From: Zhengitettix transpicula
Taxonomy: Eukaryota; Arthropoda; Insecta; Orthoptera; Tetrigidae
NCBI GenBank assembly: GCA_037074705.1
Contig: CM073590.1
Coordinates: 40,137,895 to 40,201,894, forward strand
DNA length: 64,000 nucleotides
Direction of reading: 5' to 3'
The notes beneath the pieces were generated by a model. The model was not told where the DNA came from, did no database searches, and worked only from the letters and a program-made list of their open reading frames with translations. The translations under genes were made by a program, and so were the position numbers. Numbering within the stretch: position 1 is the first letter of the stretch; every line of letters starts with the position of its first letter. Shown one piece after another: positions 25,155 through 34,747 of the stretch.

Positions 25155-25307
25155 TTAGATAAAATAGCCAAATATCAAACAAAATGAAGTGAAAATATAA
25201 ATACCACAATTGTGGTAATATATTTTTAACACAGACATTATATTTTAATTTGTGTGGTATTGATATTAACAGTTCATTTTGTGTGTTATTTGGCTATTTA
25301 AGCTAAT
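25155..25307. repeat. Small inverted-repeat element (MITE-like)
   Basis: ATTAGATAAAATAGCCAAAT at the left edge pairs with ATTTGGCTATTTAAGCTAAT at the right edge over about 35 imperfect bases. A second palindrome, TACCACAATTGTGGTA, sits inside at 25202-25217. The terminal words AGCCAAATA and ACAAAAT reappear at the ends of the element at 60.7 kb, suggesting a shared non-autonomous family. Confidence 0.6.
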
Positions 25308-25402
25308 TAGAATATTTTAGGTTTTTTTTGTAAACATTTGGCGTTTCTTTTCATCTTTTATTAGTATATTATATAATTTCTCATTTTTATATTTGTTTGT
25401 CT

Positions 25403-25615
25403 GTTAAAATTAACCTTTAATCCCGTCAATATATAAAATTTCATGGATATAAATATGCATTCGTTATAATTATTTAATTAAGGATTTCAGCCTCAAAGGA
25501 GACGAAAATATAGAAGATAAACGACGAAAGCTTCTGTTAAATAATTATAACTAATATATCCATATTATATTTATGAAATTTTATGTATTCACAGGATTAA
25601 AGGTTAATTTTAACA
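25403..25615. repeat. Inverted-repeat element with ~73-bp arms
   Basis: The arm at 25403-25475 (TTAAAATTAACCTTTAATCC at its start) matches the reverse complement of about 25538-25615 with scattered mismatches. The unpaired centre is about 60 bases. There is no coding content; a long open frame in the right arm is part of the repeat. Confidence 0.75.
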
Positions 25616-26943
25616 TTGAATTTTCATTTGTTTTAATTTTTTTGTATTTTCTTATATCTGAATCTGATACTTTTTTCTGTATTGGTTTCATTAAGGTATT
25701 TTTAGTTTTTATAGGTAGTTTGGACTTGTCTTATTTCCTCAGGTCAATTGGGTCAATAAACAAAACAAATCGAATGAAATCAATTTGCCGTCATTAGAGA
25801 CGCTACTTTTCCATTTGTGGTGTGGATCCGAGGTCTGTTAAATAGCATTTCGACGAGGATAAGTGTATACCTTTTTGTTTTGTAATCTATTTTGGAATAA
25901 AGGAAAGAATATCACTCCGAACCGATTTTCACGTTGGAGAATTTTATTTTCTTACAAGAGCGAAAGGCAATTAACAGCTTCTACGGGCACTACTATTGGC
26001 AGTTTCTTTCTCCCCTTGTGTAGCTAAGGGTCGTGCACCCGAGCACTCTATATTGGCGCGCCTGGAGGGAAGGCTGACAAGCTTCTGCGAGCAATATCGA
26101 CAGGACTTTAATCCACGCTCCTCTCCCGGACAGGAAACGACCGCCTTTGCCTAAGCAGCAAGTCCAACAGGACAACATGGTCAAAGTTGTACAAATTCTA
26201 TGTCAAACATATATTTACAATATTATTGCGACTGTTACGTTGTCAAAATATGTACAAATTTAATGAACTCTTACGATTAATCACAAACAGAAGTCTATCA
26301 GAAGCTGTATCAATCCGTTTGTTTCACGCGCGCTGTTTCGCATCAAAACAATCAATTTTCAATTAGCCTGCTAGCGACTTTGCAGCAACACGCCGAATTA
26401 ACTTCGATTGTAACTGATTTCTAACTTCACACATCATACAGCACAATGGCTCTTCAATTTCGACGATTGCATAAATGATGATATGTGCTCATTCACAATC
26501 TGTGGTGAGTATCACGTAATGTTCTTCACATTTTTCGTTTCCTGAATATCATATTAAACGACGATCCACGCTGTAATAAATATACCATCGATCATTGACT
26601 CCATATAATCAAACTATCGGAAGTTTCACACAGCCATGGAGTGCCACAGGAATCAGCTGGTTTGAGCTACGACAGAGAATGTCCCGGAACATAATGCCTA
26701 AAGAACACCATCAGATTTTTTAAATAGTGAAATTTAATTACTCCGCGAACTGCAAATTGTAATATTAAATGTCATATCCTACGTAAATATCACTGCAATT
26801 AATGTACTCTCAAATACCGAAACATCACATTTTTAGGCGGGGGTTTGCTAATGAGCAGTTTTCCATCTCATGAGCCAAGCGAAATAGTGGTCATAGTATT
26901 TATGCAAGTTAGCAACACTATAATGTTAAAAACACCAATCAAA
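25616..26943. other. Spacer with GC patch
   Basis: 25990-26180 is GC-richer, unique and contains a minus-strand frame of 63 codons without a known motif. The rest is ordinary AT-rich DNA. Confidence 0.4.
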
Positions 26944-27146
26944 CTAGTCAGAATAATTTAGTATCAAATTTAATATAATATCTAACAAATATAACGTTTC
27001 ATCCCTAATTGGGACTTCTTCAAATGTACAGTAATAAATTATAACTGAATTTTATTGTAACAAAACCTGAAGAGGACCCAATCAGGGAAGAAACGTTATG
27101 TTTGTTGAATATTATTTTTCAAATTTGATAAAAAATATCTTACTAA
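26944..27146. repeat. Foldback element, copy 1
   Basis: Arms of about 84 bases (26944-27027 and 27063-27146) are imperfect reverse complements. Near the inner end of each arm lies a mini-hairpin followed by GAAACG. It reads GTCCC-AATTA-GGGAT then GAAACG on the minus strand at 26995-27015, and ACCCAATCAGGGAA then GAAACG on the plus strand ending at 27095. Copy 2 lies at 27.56 kb. No protein is encoded. Confidence 0.75.
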
Positions 27147-27180
27147 TAGGCTACTGTTTTGTAAAATATTTCTTTAACGC

Positions 27181-27364
27181 AAAAATGTTAGAAAATTTTC
27201 AACCCGCCCACCCTCGCCCGTGAAGGTGGTAGCCGTGTCTAACCCCCAAATCGTTTGTTTCCGGTTCAAAAGGAACATATGTACAAAATTTGATCAAATT
27301 TTCTCAACGGGTGAAGTTTGTATGCGAAATATACGCACATCGTTTCCCGTTCCATCCTGCATTA
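27181..27364. repeat. Inverted copy of the 23.5-kb repeat
   Basis: This is the near-identical reverse complement of 23537-23721. The shared words include CGTTTCCCGTTCCATCCTGC and ACCCCCAAATCGTTTG, with only scattered substitutions. The similarity makes it younger than the two diverged units within the 23-kb locus. An open frame of 68 codons here is part of the repeat. Confidence 0.85.
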
Positions 27365-27562
27365 TGCAAGAAATCAGATTATTATACTTGTATAATATAA
27401 ATTGTAGAAATAAATTTGAAAAATAAATGAGAAAGTATAATGATTAGGCTTTAATAATACTTTAAGACACATTTAAGTGAAATTATTTATATGTTACACT
27501 ATGGACATAATTAAAAATTATAATAATATGGCTTAATTTTAAATAAATGTGAAAAACAGCAG

Positions 27563-27873
27563 CTTATTCAGAATAATTATCAACAAATTTAAAACATGAT
27601 ATTGAATAAACACAACTTTTTATCCCTGATTGGGTCATTATAACTGAATTGAATTGAAATTAAACTAATTGGGACCTCCTCATGTGTACAATTTCAATTA
27701 AATTCCATTAAAATTTCTGATATGAAATTCATATTAACATAAATTTTCAAATAATAGATGATAATTAAATTAAATTGAAATTTTACATCTGAAGAGGTCG
27801 CAATTATGGATGAAACGTTGTGTTTGTTAAATATAATGTTATAAATTTGTTAATAAATTTTTCTGACTAATAG
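27563..27873. repeat. Foldback element, copy 2
   Basis: Arms at about 27563-27650 and 27783-27873 are imperfect inverted repeats, related in sequence to copy 1 at 26.9 kb. The right arm has CTGAAGAGGTCGCAATTATG followed by GATGAAACG ending at 27817; the left arm has TATCCCTGATTGGGTC. The central loop is longer than in copy 1 and contains another partial inverted copy of the arm motif. Confidence 0.7.
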
Positions 27874-28147
27874 TCTCGTATATATAGACATAATTCATAT
27901 CTTTTCCCGTCAATGTCTATGAAATACATCAATAGGAAAATCAGATAGTGAATTATAAATTAAAAATTGTATGCTTTAAAGATAAACTGCGCGAAATTTA
28001 GAAAATGCAGTTTTCCGTAACGTCAACAGGCTCTGAGTATCCTGAACCCCCAATATTACTTGATCTGCGAGACATCGTGGTATTGCCATTCTCCACATTG
28101 TTTTCTCAATTAAATATAGACTATTTCTTCTGTTATCATAGACCAAC

Positions 28148-28640
28148 TTTTTTTTTGGGGGGGGGGGGAACAGGCTACATGAGGGTAATTCACATGGTGG
28201 CAACTCCCCTTTAATAGCATAAGAAGGGATTTGAAAGCCGGGATGCGGAAGGGTAGAGGAAGGTAGCCAAGGGTTAACTAGGGCCCCCGGGCTATGGTTT
28301 AAGGATCCTACCCGGCATTCGCCTAAAGAAATGCAGGGAAAACCTTAGAAAAACCTGCATCGGGTAGGTCGGGCATTGGGTACTTGTCCCACGCCCTTCC
28401 GATAGCGGGAGAGGAGTTTTCTGTGGGGACGCAGCATTCCCTTCTCCGTGCCTCAACCAGTTTAGGAGGCAGCTGGCCGACTATTCCAATGAGAATAGCG
28501 AACAACTCTTACCGTATGCTCAAGGTCTGTGACCCCGGAACATACACCTGTCAAAACAGGCCGAGGTGCCTCGGCTTGTGGGAACCTTAGTTCAAAAACG
28601 GAGAGGAAAAGGCAATACCCAAAGGTAGCCTCTTCGTATC
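28148..28640 (-). mobile_element. Family P repeat, near full-length
   Basis: On the minus strand this copy includes the extended 5' part (CCGAGGCACCTCGGCCTG, then the GGTCACAGACCTTGAG region), the central GGGACAAGTACCCAATGCCC block and the AGTTGCC 3' block. Where other copies read AGGG and a T-run at this edge, here nine T are followed by about twelve G before AACAGGCTAC. The full unit is therefore about 480 bases. Short open frames recur in all copies because the copies are homologous, but they carry different stops, so I do not call a gene. Confidence 0.8.
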
Positions 28641-28656
28641 TCTCCTAAAAGGTTCT

Positions 28657-28709
28657 GCCTGCGAGAGAAAATCCCTCGCAGGTTACCTGCGAGAGAATTC
28701 TCTCAGGCT
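28657..28709. repeat. Tandem hairpins at repeat edge
   Basis: CCTGCGAG at 28658-28665 pairs with CTCGCAGG at 28675-28682. A second near-palindrome, 28686-28709, is centred on the perfect GAGAGAATTCTCTC. It sits just outside the 5' end of the family P copy on its left. Confidence 0.75.
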
Positions 28710-30069
28710 TTCGTTGTGAAGCTATAGCAGCATTTATGTTTATACACATTTAAATACTGTTTTCATGTACGAGAAGCCTTTCGTGGCGATAGACTTAAAT
28801 TCAGTAATTCTATGTGTAACAATATTCTCCCATTGTGATTCCAACAATTTGAAGAGTGTTATCCAATATAATATCTCTTTCGAAAATGTAATTATCTAAA
28901 GTTTCTCCACAATTATTGGACACGTCTTGAGATTTTTGACACTGTGCAAAGGCGTAAGGAGTAGATAATTCGCTTGGAATATCGTGAAGGGACGTTCAGC
29001 CACACCCCTTGGCTGGAAGCGATGATTACTGCCTTTGTGATGGTGCCAGAGGAATTAAAGTGAGCCCTGGTGGAGGCGTAGCTGCAACACTGACCGTGGC
29101 ACTCCAGCATTAGCCAATCGTAGCAAGCGCTTGTCCCTGTCAGCCGCACAATGCTACACTCGCTGCTAATGGAAAGCCAATCCCATCCATTGCACGGAAA
29201 CACTGGCTCACACTCAACACAACCACCACCTGATGGTACATCGACTTCAACCTAAGCTCATCACCTAATTTTCATTTCTTCAGCAAACACCAGCCACAAA
29301 ATACTCGGTGTTTCGGGAGAGAGTGTAGAGAAAACGAATAAATCAACATAAACATAACAGTAAAACATACGCGCACTTGATGGTTTAAGTACTTAGAGGA
29401 AAAAATCTAATGCCTGAAACGTTTACATGTAACTAATTCCAATATTAAAGAAGAAGAATCGCACCATAAATATAAGAACTGACTAAGAAAGGAAGGACCA
29501 GAACCTCCATCCAAATACTGTGTGGTGTGTTTCTCGGCCATTAGTGCCCACGGGATTCTTCGTTAAATTACCACATCAAGCCTTCATAACACGTTTTGTT
29601 CTCATTAATATTTAATTATATTATTGTTAATATCAAGAATGAAACATGGAAATTAAGGCAGTACAGACATCTGCGGAAATAACCATGACAGGTGTGTCGG
29701 AAAAGTATGACAGAACATAACTATTCCAAAATTCAAAATAATTAGAAATTAAATAATTTAACACGGTTCCTCGTTAGATAAAATACACAGAACAATGACA
29801 ATAAAACATAAATGTTCCGTCGAAAAGAATAACCACCCTGTAGAAAGAAATTTACAAAAATAATATTTCAAACTCCACAGGAAGTAAACATTTATTTCAA
29901 AATAATAATGTATGCCTGTTGGTTGCGCTTCAAAGATTTGAGAGACTTTTTTTGGTTGCTGCTCTTGGGAGTAGGACGTCTTTGCATTCCATACCTTGGT
30001 TTGGTTTGGTAGAGGACAAGATGTCTGTTTTGTCGCTGTTATGAGCTTTTTGTTGTCCTACATTTTAGT
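28710..30069. other. Spacer with GC-richer block
   Basis: 28910-29260 is GC-richer and contains a 96-codon minus-strand frame (28913-29203) rich in Cys, Ser and Trp, with no family I recognise. It could be a decayed element, an exon or non-coding unique DNA. The remainder is AT-rich. Confidence 0.35.
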
Positions 30070-30650
30070 ATTATATGTTGTTGTTTTTCTAAAAACTTTT
30101 ATTTTTCGATTATACAGTTAAGTTAATAGATTTACAAGTATTTACAACAATTATGGTAAATAATTTACATGTTAACTTGAGTAGGGGGGGCTACCAGTGA
30201 CTTTCCAGTCCTTGAGTCATCGTTTGTAGTTCTGAGTGGTTTGGGGTGAAGATTGAGATGGGTGATTTGTTATTACTGTGAAGGTTTGGAGTGTTGAGTA
30301 GAGTGTGGAATAGGTAGGTTACGGGTCAGGGAGGTTGTATTGGGATTGATGGGAAGAGGATTTGTCAGGATGTGCCTGAGTGTTGACGGGGAAATATGAG
30401 GTCTACTGGAGGTTTGCGTTTAAGACGACATGTATTTGTTGATTATTGTGTTGATGGTAGGGATTTGAATGTCTTTGTGGATTGTGGAGTTTCTTAGGAA
30501 CCATGGAACATTGGTAATGGAGCGCAGGATTTTTTTTGGGGTAATTTGAAACTTTTGTGTGCGGGTTTTGGTGGTGGAGCCCCAGATACGGCAGGCGTAG
30601 GACCAGGATGAGGGAGAAATAGATTAGTAGTTTAGTTTTGTACTATATGT
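30070..30650 (-). pseudogene. Jockey-like LINE C-terminus and 3' UTR
   Basis: On the minus strand the frame 30629-30420 reads SWSYACRIWGST, then ILRSITNVPWFLRNSTIH, then IQIPTIN. This is the order of the conserved C-terminal block after the reverse transcriptase in Jockey-clade LINEs (WxYGxxLWG, ITxAPWYVxN, L.IPT). One stop lies near the start. A shift then continues as RLKRKPPVDL near 30380, the usual basic end of these proteins. The following DNA runs to an AATAAAA near 30100 and looks like the 3' UTR. Everything upstream is missing, as expected for 5' truncation. The strong G-for-C bias of the plus strand marks the element boundaries. Confidence 0.65.
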
Positions 30651-31762
30651 GTAAAATAAACATTATTGAGTGTGTGAATGTTGAATTATTTCCCAAGGCA
30701 CCCACTGTTTATGTCGTTTGAAATTTTAAAAATTGTGTTGGTATGAATTATACAGTTCACTTAGAGTTATTTCTTCGTGATAATACCGCACATTTACCTG
30801 TATATAAATTATTTTAAATTGTAATTATTCGGATACAGTATGAAAAATTGTGGGTATTCTAGTTTGGACTTTGAGAAAAGTCCTGTTCTTCAACCCAACA
30901 CGAAGAAAATACAATGGATGAAATACAATTACAATTCTGGAGTTTCAATCCGAACCAGAGTTTGATTCAACAACTTTTCGTCGATGGAGATTGTATTTGG
31001 AACAAGTTCACCGGAAACGTCTTCGCTCTCTGTCGATGAAGTACTTTATTTCAAAGCGATTGATTTTATATCACTAGTATTTTTTTAATTAACTGGAATA
31101 ACTGTTTCTATACACGTAATTATTTACTGTGTAATTGTTTCTCATAATAAATTTGTCTGCCAATTAATGTCGTATTAATTTTTATCAATTTAATCGGACG
31201 TTAAATCTGTTTATATCATACTAATAATAGTCATGTGGCTTCATCGTTTTAATGATAACCTGTTTTTGCCAGGTGAAACAAGTAATGACGAAGAATTTTG
31301 AGTAGTTTTAACTACCCGCATTGATCGTTATTATTCCGTTCAATAGTTAATATCCGCGTGTATATTTTTCACTGCTTAAAATAAATTATATTCTGAATAT
31401 TTTATTAACACCTATTTTAACAGCCAATGGAATTTAGCGGCATTTCGCGTTTATGTCAAATCCTTTTCTGTTGTTTCCTGATTAAACAAAATTAATTGTC
31501 ATTACAAATAATCAGTAACGGAGGAGCATACTCGAAACTAATTCGAAACATTCAGAAGTACGTTGCTTGAACTACATCTCGCGTTGAATATATAAAACAT
31601 GCATTTACATCACACAAATTTGTAATATTTGCATGACTTTTATATAGTCTACTAGAAGTTCTATTAGAACTACTAAAACTTCATTCAAGATTAGAATATA
31701 TACTTTCAACAGCTCCAAAAGCTATAAGAATGAATGAAAATATTAGGATAGAAAAAAACCGG
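30651..31762. other. AT-rich spacer with one coding-like patch
   Basis: From ATG at 30840 a plus-strand frame runs 41 codons to TGA at 30963-30965 and stays open for about 40 codons more. I cannot identify it. No other feature was seen. Confidence 0.35.
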
Positions 31763-31851
31763 CGGCAGGAACGGGAATCGAACGCAGGATCAACGCTTAA
31801 TGTGCGGTCGATCGAACCACTGTATTACCCTCATCGACTCCCTCTCCCATG
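31763..31851 (-). mobile_element. tRNA-like SINE head
   Basis: On the minus strand GGTAATACAGTGGTTCGAT resembles an A box (TRGCNNAGYGG) and GCGTTCGATTCCCG is a good B box at tRNA-like spacing. The 3' side ends in CCGCCGG followed by a short T-run. The anticodon loop lacks the invariant U before the anticodon. No acceptor stem can be closed convincingly, so a functional tRNA is unlikely. Its body differs from the two SINE-like copies at 9.4 and 14.8 kb. Confidence 0.5.
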
Positions 31852-31880
31852 CGAGATTTATCTGTCCACTGCATAAACCT

Positions 31881-32203
31881 CAACAATCGGCCTGAGGCCA
31901 AGGCATGGCGAGGGGTAAGCTGCGTCCCCACAGCAAACTCCTCTCCCGTCATCGGAAGGGCGTGGGACAAGTACCAAATGCCCGACCTACCTGATGCAGG
32001 TTTTCCTAGGGTTTTCCCTGCATTTCTTTAGGCGAATGCCGGGTAGGATCCTTAAACCATAGCCCGGGGGCCCTAGTTAACCCTTGGCTACCTTCCTCCA
32101 CCCTTCCGCATCCCCCCTTTCAAATCCCTTCCTATGCTATTAAAGGGGAGTTGCCCAAAGTGGATTACCCTCAAGTAGCCTGTTGCCCTAAAAAAAAAAA
32201 AAA
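31881..32203 (+). mobile_element. Family P repeat, upstream unit of a dimer
   Basis: This contains GCTGCGTCCCCACAGCAAAC, the GGGACAAGTACCAAATGCCC block, the TAGGATCCTTAAACC block and the GGGGAGTTGCC 3' end. It closes with a 14-base A-run at 32190-32203. The 5' part is diverged and shortened. It is directly joined head-to-tail to a second unit. Confidence 0.85.
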
Positions 32204-32550
32204 TGTTTTGAGAGGTGTATGTTCCGGGGTCACAGACCTTGGGAATACGGTAAGAGCTGCCTCCTCCACTGGTCAAGGCACGGCAAGGGGAAAGCTGGGA
32301 CCCAACAGCAAACCCCTCTCCCGCCATCGGAAGGGCGTGGGACAAGTACCAAATGCCCGACCTACCTACCTGGTGCAGGTTTTTCTAGGAGTTTCCCTGC
32401 ATCACTTTTAGGCGAATTGCCGGGTAGGATCCTTAAATCATAGCCCGGACCCTAGTTAAACCTTGGCTATCTTCCTCTACCTTTCCGCATTCGCCCTTTC
32501 AGTCCCTTTCCTATGCTGGAAGATGGGATTTGCGTCTACGTGGATTGCCA
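32204..32550 (+). mobile_element. Family P repeat, downstream unit of a dimer
   Basis: This starts at the extended 5' motif TGTTTTGAGAGGTGTATGTT immediately after the A-run of the preceding unit. It runs through the same central blocks and decays after about 32520 without a clear poly(A). It carries an extra CTAC duplication near 32366 relative to other copies. The unit boundaries make an A-linked dimer like that at 47.5-48.1 kb. Confidence 0.85.
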
Positions 32551-33570
32551 TATATATATAGTCAGTCTACTATTTTTTCACCTAAAATTTACTGAATCAC
32601 ATTTTCACGGCCTAATTTTAGGACTTCAAATGAAGAATTTATATATTTTTTTAAATTGATCATAGTTATATTCAAGTACATAATAGATGCTTCCAATCAA
32701 GCTCAGCTCGAAAGTCAATGAAGGCATTTCACTGCACCAGACACTAGAATAAAATAAGCTAAATTCTGCTCCTATGAATACTTCATTACAAACGGCAGGC
32801 ATTCTGTGAACATAATTATAAACGCGTTTATCTATACGATAGGAAATAAGTTAATTTCAACTTTAAGTAATTTCACTCCACTCGCTAACGCAATGCCTGT
32901 CGTTTTGCTTTTCCCGTTGTCGCTTGTAACAGAGCAATGCACCTGCAAATCAAAGCACGGGTTACATGAGCCTGCCAATTATAAGGAACGTCGTTGTGAT
33001 TGAAGCCAGCTGTAATTGCAGTCATGCTGTACAAAGGCCATCTCGTCACAATGTCCATTACACTTAGGCGACAACAGACACCTTTAAGCTAAAAAAAAAC
33101 TCAATTAAAAGCAGAGAAGCGAACAATTACCTTTAACGCGTTTCATGATTCTCGTTAATTTAGTATTCATTACGCTTTGCCACCGTGCTAACTAAATAGT
33201 TTTTTTATTATCAATTAAATTTTCATTTCATTGTATTCTGAACTGAAATATTTGAATGTGAACAAGTTGTTTGTTACAGATCTAACCAAATTATTACGTT
33301 GATTTTTATACAAAGTTTCTTTCGTTGTCACAGAATTAATGCTACTATTACTATTCCTCAGTTGGGTTTCCCATTGTTATCATCAGAAGGGTCTAAACTC
33401 TTTTAGATATAATTTCTCATGTCATATTTTCTATTGATTTATGAAATTAGTATTTTTTATACTATAGGTTGGTTTTTTGTTCATTCTTTCAATTGGAATA
33501 TACTCTTTCAGGATTATAAATCTTTTGTACGACTGAATTTTAATTTGATAATTTTGTAATATTTATAATA
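32551..33570. other. Spacer with small GC-richer island
   Basis: 32880-33090 is unique and GC-richer and has no convincing coding content. The rest is AT-rich. Confidence 0.4.
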
Positions 33571-33960
33571 TTCGTCGGCCAAAGCAAACGATAGTTGTTA
33601 ACTAGAATTAAGGAACATAAAAAGAGTGTAAAACTTCCATCTTATAAACATTCTCCTACACAAAACATTGTTTCGATCTTAATCATTGTTTTAGTTTTGA
33701 TAATACTTAATAATTTTAGAAAAGGAAAATATTTATAATAGAAATGTAATCTCAGAAATGTTGTATATTAAGTCCAACAACTTTTTTTAATGTTAAACTG
33801 GACACTACTAATTTAAAAAGTATTTATAATCGTTTATTAAATAATATCTGTTAATTTATATATTGTATTCATATTATTTGTAATGTGTAATAAATTTGGC
33901 TGTATCACTTCAGTCTTGCGATAGTTTTGACAAAGATCACAACAGTTGATCGAAACGTCT
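33571..33960 (+). pseudogene. Penelope-like element GIY-YIG endonuclease fragment A
   Basis: The frame at 33571 reads FVGQSKR, stop, LLTRIKEHKKSVKLP, the YIG half of the GIY-YIG endonuclease with its conserved R and EH. After frameshifts it resumes as ENIYNRNVISEMLYIKSNN and VKLDTTNLKSIYNRLL to 33839, the usual C-terminal (S)E.LYIK block of Penelope-like retroelements. The GIY half is lost. The 3' flank carries GATC, a nine-base loop, GATC and then GAAACGTC ending at 33959. In the family this endonuclease nicks target DNA for reverse transcription. This copy cannot be active. Confidence 0.7.
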
Positions 33961-34609
33961 ACTCACTTTTAAATTATATTGTTCAAAATTAATTTCTGTT
34001 AATGTCTGTTATACAAGTCGTTAATTACTTGTGTTATTGCTTACAGCCGTTAATTGTGCTCTTTTATAAATTAACTTTATTATTGATAGAGAATATGACG
34101 CACAAACTCAAAGTGGCAGACGTTTTGTTCTGTAATCTACTGTTTTCTTAATACTGTACCTATTTTATTATTAGATTGGAAAAGTACTGGGGAGGGGGGG
34201 GGGAGAAAATACGCGGCAGCAACACTGAAAAATGTCTATTCTTGGGTACCACATTTATTGAGTTAGTCCTGTCGAGTGCTGAAAATAGGGATAAAAAATT
34301 GTTTGGATATAAGAAAAATACGTATGTACCAGCTTAGTGTCCGTCATTCGAATAGAAATTGAAACATTTTGCACGGCTTTTAATCACTTTTTAACAATAA
34401 GAATTTTTCACTTAGTATGCAAGCGTCTATCGTTTTCCTTTGACGCGCTAAGTATTTTTTATCGTTCTACTATTATTTTTTGGATGCTTTTGATGCTTTC
34501 TTGACTTTATAAATAATATTACATTCTCTCATTTTGTTTTTTGTCGAGCTTCAAAACTACCAAAGTGGTAATTTATAATTTTCGTATAATTGTTTGCTTT
34601 ATTTTTCAG
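33961..34609. other. AT-rich spacer
   Basis: No gene recognised. A G-run lies near 34192-34202. Confidence 0.5.
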
Positions 34610-34747
34610 TATAATTGATTCATATTATTTGGTTCTCAATTCCTGTACATCATTTTATTGCGTGGATCGAATGCAGATTGATGTGGTTCGCAAAGCTATT
34701 TGCAGAGATATTCCGGATGTTCCTGAAGTCAATACGAGACCTCTCCC
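34610..34747 (+). CDS. Candidate internal exon (unidentified)
   Basis: A pyrimidine-rich ATTTTTCAG ends at 34609 and a strong donor, GTAAGT, starts at 34748. The 138 bases between them are open in one frame for 45 codons, including the coding-looking run QIDVVRKAICRDIPDVPEV. The two frames at the edges match: one base completes a codon on the left and two bases remain on the right, giving a symmetric phase-2 exon. I do not recognise the protein, and neighbouring exons were not found. This may be an exon of a gene with very long introns or a chance arrangement. Confidence 0.22.

Noticed and set aside
28323..28590. Open frames on both strands sharing peptides with frames at 31.9, 32.2 and 47.7 kb
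   Set aside because: They lie in copies of the poly(A) repeat family; stops differ between copies and both strands are open, so shared peptides reflect shared DNA, not a gene.
31763..31851. Functional tRNA gene
   Set aside because: The A and B boxes are good, but the anticodon loop lacks the invariant U and the acceptor stem does not close; a SINE head fits better.
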